Source of the DNA: Lycocorax pyrrhopterus obiensis
Lineage: Eukaryota; Chordata; Aves; Passeriformes; Paradisaeidae
Assembly: GCA_014706295.1 (NCBI GenBank)
Contig: JACSVZ010000002.1
Span: 22,540,757 to 22,604,756 of the forward strand
DNA length: 64,000 nucleotides
Direction of reading: 5' to 3'
The translations under genes were made by a program, and so were the position numbers. Shown here piece by piece: positions 14,501 to 26,512 of the stretch. Every line of letters begins with the position of its first letter. Within the stretch, counting starts at the first letter, position 1. The notes below the pieces were generated by a model. It was given only the letters and a program-made list of their open reading frames with translations. It did no database searches and had not been told where the DNA came from.

Positions 14501-16480
14501 AAAAGACTGTGGGTGAAGTGATGAAAAATAATTTTGTTCAATTTTCAGAATTTGATACAATGAAAATAGCAAATTAGATCATCCTATCCCAGCATGGTTC
14601 CTTATTAGTTGGAACTGCAGTGTCACCGTGAACACTATAAAGGGAAGCAGAGAAAGGCTATCCATCGTAACAGTGAAGAAAGACTGTGATATGATCATTG
14701 CAAAATACATGATTCCTATGCATTGCACAAAATCAGACATCACTCCCTTTCTGTTTTCCTCTATTACTGGATAGAGACCTGTGCATAACTCCAATTAGAT
14801 CTTGTTTTACACTTTTAAGATAATGCTCTCCCATGACATCCAAAAGTAAACTGGATAAGGTGTACACTTCAGAGTTGGTTTGTCACCTAAACCAGATCTA
14901 ACCAGAACGCTGGTTTACTGCAGTGTACTCTATGCTGGAATGAAGGTTGTCCTGAAAGCGTGTGAGGGAATGGAAATAATTTGGTTTCCTTCTCATTCCT
15001 TTTGCACACTTGCAAGTGTCAATCACAAAAGCAGATGTAAAGGATGAATGACTAAAGAAAAATAAATGAGCTTTATTCAGCTTTATTCAGGCTTTACAGT
15101 TTTTTTTACTTATTTATAAAGTTAGTAGGAACTTCTAAAGTAATTTGTCCTTGTTTTACTTTAGAAATTAAGATCTGGATTTTTAAAGGCTAGAGAATTG
15201 GGAAAATGAGATCATAAGAAATAAGAGAATGAGAAATTAGCCCTTCCTCAGCTGAATGATTACACTTGTGTTTTGACATGATTTTGCTAGCAACTAATAA
15301 TTTTTAACAAAAGGCTTTTGAAAAAATATTAAAGAGTGAACACCCTCCAATAGGAGACACTGGAAATCATAAAACACATTCTGTAGGACCTCACACAGGC
15401 ATGAAAACAAAGGCACATAGTGCAATAATTGACATACCATTATTTGCAGAAAAAACCTGAACATGGTGTAATTCTTCTTCTACTGCTTTATCTGTTAAAA
15501 GAATCCTAAATGTGACAGTAAATACCAGAGTTCTTAAATAAATGAGATTACCTTAAAATACGAGTCAGGATTTCATGTCTAAGACAGATGCTAAGACAAG
15601 GAGAAATCTTAACCAGAATTGTTTTGCTGGGGTCAGCTATGATAAGAGTTTTTGCAGCAGTCGTGACTTCTCATTGATGGTGGAAGAAAGAAGGACAATT
15701 GTTACATGTGCCCTTCAAGGAGGACATGACAGGCTAATTTAGAAACAGTTTTAAGAGAAAAGAAAAACAGCTGACAGCCATTGATCAGTACTACAAGAGA
15801 AACTAAATTAGACATTCTGAGAAGCAGAGAATATGTGTCAAGAACAAGAGGACCAGGAGACTGACAGGTTGATTTGCTTTAGGCCAATTTTCAGACGGTG
15901 TTAGCAAGTGTAATGAGGTAAGCAAGCAGTCTCTGCAGAAGCTTGACCATTGAAAGATCTACAGCTCAGCTTGTCCCAGGGATATTGACATGATGGTATG
16001 AGAGATCTGTTAATAATTCATAAACAAGTGGCCATGATCATGCGTGGCATGAAATAAAAACAAGGAGATCACTTCCTAATTACTGCCATGGGCAAAACCT
16101 ATTCATCTTGGCAATTTAGCTGATTTTATTGCTCAGTTATGTAAATACTGAAGTATCTATTCAGATATCAGGGAGGGGGGAGAAACATAAAAAAAATTTA
16201 AAACCATTAAAACACTTAAGGAAAATATACCTCTCCTCCTTTCCCAGGCTCAACTTGGCCCCTCTCCTTCCACTTGTTATCGTTGCAGGTAACACTCAGT
16301 CACCTCAGTAAAGCAACAAGGGCTGCTGGGGGCTGTGGTCAGGCTGTAGCAGTTTATCTCCATTGCTGTTCCTCCATGGGCTACAGTGCCTTCAACAGTA
16401 TCCAGAGGAAGCTGGTTGTATCTCAATTGACCATATGAGCAAACAGATATTTCCCAAACTTTGTTTTTTGAGGAGTTTTT
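14501..16480. other. AT-rich non-coding DNA, no gene recognised
   Basis: No coding or RNA gene signal is seen. A 10-bp tandem duplication (AGCTTTATTC twice) lies near 15069-15089. At about 16315-16430 is a mildly GC-richer patch with CTCCATGGGCTACAG, weakly reminiscent of avian LTR internal motifs but too short to assign. Confidence 0.6.
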
Positions 16481-16580
16481 TTTTTTGCAGGGGGGAAAGG
16501 GGTTTGGTGGGTTTGGGGTTTTTTTGATGCGGCTGTGGGGTTTTGGGGGGAGTTTTGTTTGTTCGTTTGTTTGGTTTGGA
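16471..16580 (+). repeat. G/T-rich low-complexity tract with G-quadruplex motif
   Basis: The + strand here is nearly all G and T. Four G-runs of three or more fall within 16490-16518: G6, G4, G3 and G4, with loops of 3, 6 and 3 bases. Further G4 and G6 runs lie at 16537-16540 and 16545-16550, and then a (GTTT)-like tract. The arrangement fits the usual G3+N1-7 quadruplex pattern. No gene is nearby to suggest a role. Confidence 0.8.
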
Positions 16581-19500
16581 TAGATGTTCTTTTCTGATGC
16601 AAGTTTTTCTTTAAGAACTGAAAAGTATCAGCCTACCTAGGTTTCATGGAGTAAGTCATGCTATGTTTCACTTTAAAGCTGCGTAATATGTATTGCATAT
16701 TATTAACTCCCTTCCTACCACCCTCATCATCACCCTTGAAACTATGAAAAGGCATTTCAAGGGCAGGTCATTTTTTAAAATGTCAAGAATTGCCCAACCA
16801 TTATAGTGGATTGTCAGGTTTCTTAATTCATAAATAGCAAGTGATGAAAATTACGGAAGAAACTGCCACTATCTTCAAATAAAAGACATTGAATCAGAAT
16901 TACAGTCTGGACATGGAATTTTACTAATGCATATGGGTGAAAACAAATTACATGAAGTCCTGATTTTCCTGACAATTTTAAGGTTTTGAGAACAAAGCTC
17001 AGGGTTCTGAATGCAAAAAATTTATGTTAAAATACTTTAAACCATTTAGAAACCATCCGTGTTGAATCTGCATTCTGATCACAGTGGAGAAAGCTGCAAA
17101 AAAAGTTTACAGAAATGAAGACATGACATAAATTTGATACTAAATGCAAAGGCTTTTTAGGGGATTTCATATCTATTGTTGAATTTTTGGCTAATCATTT
17201 GTACATGAACAAACGTGGATTTGTGTGTGAAATCTGTGCAGATGGCCTGGGTGTCCCACTTGCACACACCAAGTGCAAAGTCATAAGTGTGCAAATATCC
17301 TCCCATGAAGAAGTATACACTAAATGGCACAAAGTTAGTGAACATTTAAAGCTTAACTTCTACAGTATTTGCAATAATAACTACCAAGTACAGAAGTTCT
17401 CAGATGTTTTGCTGGCTTCATCAGTGAATGTTTATTTCAGATCCACTCAATACCTGCATTTCTCTGAGAACAAAATAATAAATTAATCTCAAGTAGAGAT
17501 TTGAAGACATTTTTAAGACTACAGTTTAATTTATGTTGTTCAAGTAATATCCTATTTCTAAAATGTATTAAAATAGTTTGCCTAGTCCATTCGACATTAC
17601 TACTTTTCAATACCTGTTTGACAGTGGAGTGCATGGAGTAATTAAAATGAGGGAATACTTTGTGGGCCACTTCCTTACATTTTGGTTGGTGCAGCAGAAG
17701 AAATACAGGACTTTGTGAGTAATTCTGGCACTTTTGACTACAGCACTTACTGAATGTTCTCACTTCCAGAGAAATACAAAGGAATGAATCAAGATGGAGC
17801 AGTACTTGGGAGGGACACAAGAGAAATGGAAAGGGTTTATATCCAGGTCTAAATGTTTTGGAAGAACATCTTTGTAATCCACCCATTTTCTCCTAATCCA
17901 CCCATCTCAAAAAGTCTCTAACATCTCTGCCTTCCTAACTCTGTTTTTCTCCCTGCATTAAATAAGTGCAGAAATCCTGCTCAAAGATGTAAAGATTGAG
18001 AGTGAAATCATGGATCCTTTCAAATTCACAACAGAACTCCCACAGATAGAGCACAACAACAGGATATTTTCCTAAGGCTTCACACATAACATAGAACACC
18101 AAATAAGTAAAGTTGTGAAAATCATGAATTTGCCCTATCTACACCCTATCAATCCTCCCAATCTCTTCTCCTTTACAAATAAAAAAAAAAAAGTTTCTAC
18201 TTTGCATAGTCCTCAAAGAATTTTTGTTTTATAGTTTTGTTTCATTTCATAGAAAAAAGCCCAATTTCATAGAAGATAAAAGCATCTTCAATTTGAAACT
18301 GTTTCAAAATGAAAAGTTAATCTTTTTAATTTAGAAAACATACAAGGATGACATTTTTCACTTTTTTTTAAATCTTATCTACTTTACTCATTTTAGGTTT
18401 ATCTATTTACCAACTTTGCTCTAATGCATAAGTGTGTTCCTTCACTAAGTTTCATTAGTAATAAATTTACCATCTGCAATTCACCCGCTCCAATCAATTT
18501 TTCTCTTTTCTCAGACTACTGCCTCACAAATAAAAATATTGTCTTCTATGTCTTCAACTTTATAAATATGTCTAGCTATATTATGCAGTAGTTGATCCAT
18601 TTTTGTACATTCTAAATTAAAACTGAAAAAGCTCTGGTGCAGATCTCAATGGCAACTAACATTTCATGCTTTAAGTAACAATCCCTCCCCTGTCATAGCT
18701 TTCAGCTTAGTTCTTGACTATGATTTTCTATTCCTATGATCTAGTTCATAGAAACATATCCTTCCAATGCCCAAACCAACAGATCTTCTAAAAACATGCT
18801 TATTGCATATGTTAACAAGTGACAAATATAGAAGTTCTACTATTTTGAGAAATATCCAGCCAGAAACAGTTTTGCTCAAAGTACACAAACCAGAAATAAC
18901 TGAGAAAGTTCAAATTTCCCAAGCCAGGTAATTTTGGAATTGTATGAAATCAATGATTTGCTACAGTGACTCCTGAAGCTTTACGAAAAATTACACTCTA
19001 TGTTATAGACACTCAACATGCCATAAAAAGTTCTCATTAAAATTCTAAATTTCTTTCTGTGATACATTCTAGCATAAAGTGATGCATTTGTCCACTGATA
19101 AAACATAATATTTATGTAAATAGAGCTAATTGTTGCATAGCACCATAATTCTACTACACACATTGATTACACAGCTATATAAACAAGCACATTTATCTAG
19201 ATTAAACATCAAGGTTTCAGGAGCTGGCAAGCTTTAGGTTGTTAAGTCATTAGCATCCTTCTGTGACAGGATGATTTTTTCAAACAGCACACAAGTGTCA
19301 GGATATAATATAACAACTTAGCAAATTTTTTTTAAAAAATCTTCATTACTGATCAGCAAAACACTGTATAAGTATTCTGTAATTAATTAAAGTAGCTTCA
19401 TTCTCTGAAATGTATGGTAGCTGTTCAAACAGTGTGATTTGTATAAGGAGAAACTTTATTTTTGCCAGGAATTTTTTCTACAATCTTCTTCCTCACTTTT

Positions 19501-21650
19501 CATTCTCCTGCAGTAACATCAAATTATATTCTCCTTCCTCCCTTTCTTGCCTTCTATTTTCCCCAAAATAAAGTAATATTCATTTATTACAGAACAGTAA
19601 ATCATGAGGAATCACCAAACTATTTTTACTATTTGGCTGTCAGCCAGATGAGACTGATTAAAGACCCACTGGGGCCAGAGTACTTCTATTCATTTCATGG
19701 GGCATAGGCCCTATGCAGTTTTATAACTGGGGCCAAGTAATTTTTCATGTATAAGGTAGTTTACATTAAGAAAATGAAAGGAAGACAGGTTAGTCGTGTC
19801 CAACTTAGAGACACTCACAATTAATGCAAGATACTGAAGTGTTATCAACTGCTGAAGAAAGGCCTTTTTCAAGGATGACCTTTTGGTAAGACACAGAAAT
19901 GGCCAGCGAGGAACCTACAATATGCAAAATGAGCCAGACTATTCAATTTTAGAAGATGATGGTGCTTTTCTCCCAGCCCAGCTCATCTGAGTGATGCCAT
20001 TCAGAATCAGTCCAATTGGTGTTTGACAAGCTGCTATAGACTAATGGACTAAAAGAGACAATGCTCACATTAGCCAGTTTCCTGACACCAAAATGTTCAG
20101 CAGAACATTCTTAATCAGTTGCCTAAGGGTGCTCAAAATTAGTTTAGCTGGATAACTATTTATACTGACCAAACCCTTTTTCCTGCTGAGATAAATGCCA
20201 TCTGTATTCACCTGTGGATTGTGCAGGTCTGCAGCAGTGTAGCATAGTACAATCCAGCCTTTAGCATGACACTTGAGTTTGGAGATTAGTGGAACCTATG
20301 CACGGCATCTCCACTCCCGAGTCCTCTGAGGCACAGTAGTTTCCTGTACTCAGCTTGTGCAACCTATTTAGTATTTGGTCAGCACACTCTCCGGCCCGTG
20401 TAAAGCGAGACACACCTGCCTATCACTCAACATTCCTTAAAAAAAAATAAAAATACAAACAACCAGACTTATTCTACTGAAAAGGTTGGGAATGAGGTGG
20501 CATGAGCACGTAGCTGTCACATAGAATATAACAAAAAGCAATGATGACCATGTGTGGGCGTGCAAAAAGGAAACAGCATGGACTGGGAAGACAGCAGTGG
20601 CTTGTGTTGAGAAATGGGCAAGAAGGACCACACAGAATGACTTTAATTACAGTTTCACAAACAATGACCCATTTTAACAAGTCAGGATTTAATTAATTAA
20701 AACTTAATTTTCAACTTTACCCTATATTTTATAGGCTGACACGGGTGTCAGAATAAGTTTAAGGGATCAGAACCTGCTGTTACATTCACACAGCTCCTGC
20801 AAAAACCTGCAAGCTTACGCACCAAAATACTTACTTCTAATGTCACGCACACACAAAATGATTGCATCTCTCTTGCCTCTAGTTGGAACTGAGTATCTCC
20901 AAACTATTATAAAGCAGGCTCAGATTTGTGTAACTTGATATTTGTAGATGAGAGGATTTGTAGATGTTCACTAACAGATAAGAAACTGTCTCATCAAAAG
21001 GATGTACCTTTTACTGTCCTCCTGGGACAACACTACTTAGCTCTAGAAGGTCTTTCCAGCACCAAATTATGGACAAATTTTACATAATAGGTACCAATTA
21101 TAGTATGGGTGTAGCTCTTCAAGTTCATTTCACTGTAACTGGAATCTATGCAATGCTCAAAGACATTGTATTGCACTTTGTTTGAATTCAGAATCCTGTT
21201 AAAAATAAGTTTAACTCATACCTCTACGAGCCCTTTTCACCTTTCTGATGAACACATGCTTTTTTGGCTCTGTCGTGGAATAAGCTGGCCACCACACCAG
21301 AGATGACAACCCCCAAATGCAAATGCAGGAAGCCAAAGTGCTGCATCAAAATGCAAGATCATAAAAACTTCTGACCTGCCCAGTTCTGCAAATTGTTTTT
21401 AAGTCAGTTTTTCACCTACTTTGAGCAGAATACAGACATATAGAGATCGCGAAAGAAACGTGTCTTTGGTTCCAGGAGACCAAGTCTTAAGTTAGTGTGA
21501 CGTGTTTGAAATTACAGGCAGAAGTCTTCATGGGATATCATTTCAAAAACAGGAACAGAAGTAATTCCCATATCAGATAGTATCCTTCCAAATAGAAAAT
21601 TCACACCTCGTGGATTAGGAGGAAATGCAACACAAACTATAGGGCTCCTG
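16581..21650. other. AT-rich non-coding DNA, no gene recognised
   Basis: A 149-codon ATG-started frame on the - strand (17437-17886) is longer than most here. It shows no domain, signal peptide or splice context that I recognise. An A12 tract lies near 18181-18192 and an A/T tract near 19326-19340. Otherwise the sequence appears unique. Confidence 0.6.
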
Positions 21651-21829
21651 AGTTTGTGTGTCCCAGGACGTGCCATCTATTTCCATCCAGAAATCTTTTT
21701 GGAAAAACCTGAGGACTCGGCCTTTGCCTGCAGCCCTGCTGTGGCAGATGCACAGGGCAGTGGGATGGCAGGAATGCCAGGCATGCCCAGCGCAGACTGC
21801 CACAGCGGAGCTGGCACGCTGAGCCGCGC

Positions 21830-22290
21830 CCCTCACGCCACGGCAACAAACATGGCGGCCCGGCGTGCCCGGGAGGCGGGGCCTAGGGCTCTGTGGGCAG
21901 GGCTACAGCTGTGTGGGCGTGGCCACATCTCTGCCTGCACCGTGATGTCATCATGGGGGCGTGGCTCCAGGGGCAGCGACACACTCTGGGAGCAGCGCCA
22001 TTTTGCTCTGTTTCTTCCTCAGGGAAGTTGCTGAGACCAGCCCTGCGGACTCTGGTCTCCCACCACTGCCCATCCCTTCTTGTCCCTTTAAGTCCTTTGG
22101 GAGAGCACAGCTGAGTCGCAGATGCTGCTCTGAAGCCGCAAATCAAGCTGAAAGGAGCCAAACCCAAGCCACGTCGAGAGGAGCAGAGCTGAGCCTGAGC
22201 CAGGAGGCAGGGCCGAGATGAGCCGAATACTGCCACCCATGGCCGAGCCCACCCATCTGGGAGCGGGTGACACAAGGTAGACAGTCTGGG
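21830..22290. promoter_or_regulatory. CpG-rich promoter-like block, probably LTR-associated
   Basis: CpG dinucleotides, rare elsewhere in the window, cluster here. Motifs visible on the + strand are ATGGCGGC (21852-21859, YY1-like), GAGGCGGGGCC (21873-21883, Sp1-like), GTGGGCGTGGCC (21913-21924, KLF-like), TGATGTCATCA (21943-21953, CRE/AP-1-like), GGGGGCGTGGCTCC (21955-21968) and GCGCCATTTTGC (around 21998, YY1-like). A further CCATCTT lies at 22369-22375. A donor-like CAAG|GTAGAC falls at 22273-22282. I read this as a promoter-type region, either the U3/R part of the ERVL-like LTR whose end lies at 22630 or a short host CpG island beside it. Motif matches alone do not prove activity. Confidence 0.5.
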
Positions 22291-22439
22291 TTGTGGGGGT
22301 GTTGTTAGTCATTGTTTCCTGTTGTCTTGGGCTCAGGGACAGGAAGAGCCAGCTGCAGAGGGCGTCCACCATCTTGTCTTTGCCCTGGCAGTCATGCAGG
22401 ACTAAGTCAAGGGGTGAACACCTTTTGTGAGTTAATCAC

Positions 22440-22630
22440 CTTCTTTTACGTATGTTTTTGTTATTAGCACTGTTGTTACTGTGCTTTCCTTATTCCATTG
22501 CTGTTAGCTTCCAGTAAATTGTTATCTCAACCCACTGTCTTTGCCTTTGTCTCTTTCTCACTGGAGAGGAGCGGATGAAGGAGAGAGGCTTATTTGCGGT
22601 TTAATTCCCACCTGGTGTTAAACCAGCACA
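22440..22630 (+). mobile_element. ERVL-like LTR, 3' end (R/U5 part)
   Basis: The sequence AGTAAATTGTTATCTCAACCCA (22514-22535) is followed by a CT-rich stretch, a GAGAGAGG-like purine tract, and a terminal GTTAAACCAGCACA ending at 22630. This order matches the end of avian ERVL-type LTRs. The expected retroviral primer-binding site (TGG...) is not seen after 22630, so this is a solo LTR or a 3' LTR. The 5' border is not resolved and may lie in or upstream of the CpG-rich block at 21830. The last 33 bases hold an inverted repeat (GGTTTAA at 22598-22604 and TTAAACC at 22618-22624). Confidence 0.6.
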
Positions 22631-22635
22631 TACAG

Positions 22636-23760
22636 TATCTAAAAAATGCCAGGAAGCAGAATTGTATCAGAAAAAAAGAGATATAACTAAGGAATATGGC
22701 ACAAGAGGATCTTTCACAGGGAGAACTTTGAGTGAAATAAGTAACATTCAACTCAGCTGAGATGCAGGTAATCTTAAACTGGGTGCAGCCAAATGCTATA
22801 AGGGTATTTCTTGATTCCATCAGTACTGTCTGGACTTTAAAATTGATTTCTTGTCAGTAGATGGATTTTTATACCAATTTTAGATGCTTTTTTATAAGTA
22901 ATATTACTATTATTATAACACTTTGGCTGTACAGATGGATTGTATAGGCTGTCTACAATTTAGAATTCCATCTAGGTGATGCACAAAATTGAGCTGGAGG
23001 AATTTTTGTGAAAGGGTTTAGTGGCTATCAGCAAGTGAATCATTGATCTTGAATGAGCACAGGTTTTCTTCAGCTTCATAGGTGTCTGTGTACAATCCCT
23101 AGATATCCCTTGATACAGCAATAAGTAAAGGCAGTGGGAGGTCACTCAAATCAGCAAATTCCAAGTCTAAGCCATATCAACCGAAATGAGCTGGAATTTT
23201 GTTTTAGTAGTTTGGTACTGCCCATGTGAAAGATGGGCACCGGTTCCTGAGCTGTTCCTTCCCTCTGGATCCAACAGTCCATTGATTTGATACCAACAAC
23301 CCTGACTTGAAAGTGGCTACCAACACTGGGATGAAGTGGTTTATTGGTTGTAGTTGTGTGCTGCTGTTCTTGGCAGGAAAAAAAAAGCAGTTGAGAGTGA
23401 AAGAACGGTCATGAGGCTGCCCCTGACAAGGCAAGGATACATGCAGCCATACAGGGAATATGGGAACAGGGCAATCAGTGCAGCATCACAGTGTGGGAAC
23501 TCTACCTCTGCAGCAGTCTGGAAAATGCTTAGCTCCCTGGTAACTGCAGTGCTGCAAGAGCAGAGCAGAACATACAAAAGACAGCTTATGAAAGAGTAAA
23601 CAGCTTCCCTTGCATTAGAAATCCATGCCTAGTCTTTCAAACAGCAACAGGTTGTGGCAGAGAATTACCTGACTCAGATCAGCAGTTTCCCTTTCAGCAG
23701 AAATAGTTCATCATGGTACTGTGTATTGGTCAAAAGATAAAGATTTAGTGACAATTATAG
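22636..23760. other. Non-coding DNA, no gene recognised
   Basis: Short overlapping frames occur on both strands around 23200-23600, in slightly GC-richer sequence, with no recognisable domain. No repeat family is identified. Confidence 0.6.
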
Positions 23761-23761
23761 G

Positions 23762-23890
23762 GGAAAAAAAACCACACACAAAAAAAAAAAAACCCCAAAG
23801 CAAAACAAAACACACAAACAACAACAAAAAAAACCAACAAAAAAACAAAACCAGAAAAACAAAAGCAACCCAAAAAACCCACAGCAAATC
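23762..23890. repeat. A/C-rich low-complexity tract
   Basis: The + strand is almost entirely A and C, including A13 followed by CCCC at 23780-23796 and many CAAA/CAAAA units. It makes an artificial hydrophobic F/V/L/C-rich stretch when translated on the - strand, which inflates the 200-codon frame there. Confidence 0.9.
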
Positions 23891-25830
23891 TGCTGGAAGT
23901 GTTCTGGTTTGGATAATATAGAAAAGACAAGAACTAGAAAAACAGATATTCATTTCTGTTGTTCTATTAATTAAGAAAGCGAGCACAAAATCCAGGGAAG
24001 GGCTGTACTGCCGACATTTTATTAAACAAGAAGTAAACAAAGCTACAAATGTACATTTAATAGCCATGTAAGCACATGGGAAACACATAAAACACTGGAT
24101 AAAAGGTATAATATGTTTGTTAAAGATACTGTACTGCAGCTGGCAGATACTTGGTCTAGCAGGATTTAGTTCAGCACTGAAGACACTGGAAATGTGAGCA
24201 GTATTTGAGTCCCACACACCTGAACAGATGTGTGTGGGAACTGCCTCTTGGGACATAAATAGCCTGTCAGACTCTAAATTTGCATGGGAAAGTAAAACAC
24301 TGCTCAGGCTCAAGATTATTTTTGTGGCAAATGAGAGGAAGAAGGAAACTTGTCAGATTAACCTACTGGTTTGGACATGTAACTGAGACAGATTGAGGAC
24401 CAGATCCCTCAACTGTGCACCACAACAGCTAGTTTTGATCCTCTACATGCTTAATATTCAGGTCATCCACATCCAGGGCAAATGCTGTAGATTATGAAGC
24501 AGGAACAGTCCTGGGACAGGATAAAAAGAACATTAGAGGCTTTGATGGATAAACCCACCTCATCCTGGACAGCCTTATACATCACTGTACACAGATGCAG
24601 ATTTATTGAAGGTCAAGGAGAAATTTGTATTGAAAACTTCAAATAAGAACAACATGCCATTGAAGTGACGTAGTTTAGTTTTCCTCAAACAAGATTCTAG
24701 TTTATGCACAACAATACCTCTCTGTAAACAAGAAACAAGAGGAGATCTGAAGCAAAACACCGATGTAGATTCAATCAGTGCTGTCTCCATTAGTAATGAT
24801 TTTATGCTTCCCGTGGTTCCTAATACATACCTGTTGTCTGTCAGGGGGTTTGCACATGGGGTGTCCAAAGCTGCTGCTTCTCATCTTGGCATGGATTGGG
24901 TTAAGGTCAAAACAAGCCTGGCACAAATAAAATAGTGATGGGAAAAAACCACATTTTTTTTTAAACAGAGTGAGTACAGATTGTGATTCAGGAGTCATCA
25001 AAAGTGGTTCCAATGGTTGCTCAATTAAGTGACCGGCAGACAAACATTGTGTGAGCCAGACTTACCACCCCGGAAGCCTCTGAGCCATAGGGAACATGAC
25101 ATACTGAATGCTGTAGTTGCTGTTTAAGACAGTCAGAAAATGTTGGCTGAAAACAGCCCTTCTGCTGTGAGATATTTAGACAAAAGCACACATGGAGAGA
25201 GCACCACTTATATAAGCTCCAGAAAAAATTACTCTGTGCTCAAATTTGGCAAATGCCCTTGCAGGTTTCTTTAAAATTTGTTTTGTGTTCTTGCCTTAGC
25301 ATTTCCTTCATGTAGCATCTTTCAGCTTCCATCACCTTCGTCTTTTATCCAGGAAGGAAAATGTCATTCTAAACCATTTGGACTCAAGGTAGCTGCCAAT
25401 GTTTCTGGTTTCGAAAAGTATAATAATTTTCATTATGTTTAAGTGGAACTACTTCCTGAGAAAGAAATGGGGCATCTCACAATGGGCACCTGGCACATCT
25501 GAATTGTAGCACCTGTACTTCAGGCTTATAACTCACAGGGAGAGCGAAGTTTATTTTTCAGGAGTGGAGAGGACACATTTTCAATGCCATTGCCTATAGG
25601 GCTCTACCAAGCCCACTGTGATGGTCAGGCTCCTGGCTGTGTTTCCTTGCTTAGCCAGGGTTTCCCAGCTGAGGGACTTACCACGCATTATTGGAGACAC
25701 CACTCTATGCTGTTTAAATGCTGTAGAAGAAGCAGAAGCTTTGAATTATCACTCTCATTTGAAAAAAACAAATTTTCAAAGCTCAAATATGTTCTTTCAC
25801 CTTAAACCTGGTCATTTGATATCTTCTGCC
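23891..25830. other. Non-coding DNA, no gene recognised
   Basis: TGTTCTGGTTTGG at 23899-23911 resembles the start of some avian LTRs but nothing after it confirms this. Otherwise only short unrelated frames are present, with no RNA gene or repeat family. Confidence 0.55.
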
Positions 25831-25832
25831 TC

Positions 25833-26282
25833 TGTGAGTGACCGAGACACGGACCCCGACCGGCAGGAAATCTGAATCGCTTATTCAAAAGAAACGAGCT
25901 GGTTTTGTACACTTTTTCAAGGCACAGTATTTCCTTACATGGCAATTCTCACTACGTGACCTATCCCATGTTGCCATGTCAGTACCACGCTTTCTAAACA
26001 CCCTTCTATGGGGTGATCACATGCTGTTCACCCGTCTGTCAGCTCCTCGCAGGCTCCTCCCCGTAGGGGTCTGCCATGTGACACCTCGTCCCCCAGGGTC
26101 CGGCACAGATGAGCCTCTCTGTGCTGCCATATGCTCCTTTGTGCTGCCATGTGCTCCTTTGCTCTGCCGTGTGCTCCTCTGTGCCACCATGTGCTCCTTT
26201 GTGCCGCCATGTGCTTCTGCAGGCGTGTCCCACAACCCGTAACTCAACTCTATCTTATCTCTCCCCACGTACCTCAAACAAC
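25833..26282 (-). mobile_element. Possible LTR or other young insertion, CpG-rich
   Basis: This block of about 450 bp differs from its flanks in having many CpG sites (for example in 25840-25880, 26045-26105 and 26160-26240) and in its G+C. Read on the - strand it has an LTR-like order. A TGAGGTACG start lies near 26275, a GAATAAG polyadenylation-like signal near 25880, and a GC-rich end ...GTCGGGGTCC...GTCACTCA near 25835. Retained CpGs suggest a fairly recent insertion. A 7-bp match CTTCTGC flanks it (25823-25829 and 26282-26288), but does not sit exactly against TG...CA ends. I cannot name a family, so this remains an inference. Confidence 0.35.
26120..26219. repeat. 20-bp minisatellite, five copies
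   Basis: Five head-to-tail units of exactly 20 bp fill 26120-26219. The consensus is TGTGCTGCCATGTGCTCCTT. Differences between units are a few substitutions only, with no length change, so the array is young or homogenised. Because 20 is not a multiple of three, all frames read through it in rotation, which explains the overlapping open frames on both strands. It sits inside the CpG-rich LTR-like block. Confidence 0.95.
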
Positions 26283-26480
26283 TTCTGCAAAGTCATGATT
26301 CAATGTTTTTTTAATCAGCAGTCTAATTTTAGGAGCCTAATTTTCCAGAATAGTCACCATTCAAGAAGTTTTCAGTGAATCCTAGTGACTGAGCATCCAC
26401 AGATCTTCTTTATGACCCCAGTCCTTCATCACGTAAAATCTTACCTAGAAACTGCAGCTGTTCTAAGGATCGCATACTGT

Positions 26481-26512
26481 TTTTTTGGTTTGGTTTGGTT
26501 TTGGGGTTTTTT
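26481..26512 (+). repeat. (GGTTT)n low-complexity tract
   Basis: T7, three GGTTT-like units, then TTGGGGTTTTTT, read directly from the sequence. Confidence 0.85.

Noticed and set aside
16315..16430. CTCCATGGGCTACAG-like patch reminiscent of avian LTR sequence
   Set aside because: The similarity is limited to a short word and no LTR ends were found.
21654..22275. Overlapping frames on both strands in the CpG-rich block
   Set aside because: High G+C removes stop codons on both strands; the peptides show no domain and the frames overlap each other.
23711..24313. 200-codon frame on the - strand, the longest in the window
   Set aside because: It starts at TTG rather than ATG, and its hydrophobic C-terminal third is an artefact of the A/C-rich tract at 23762-23890. 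No domain is seen.
26017..26277. Several overlapping - strand frames with repeated GGTEEH/AAQRS-like peptides
   Set aside because: They are the 20-bp minisatellite read in rotating frames, not genes.
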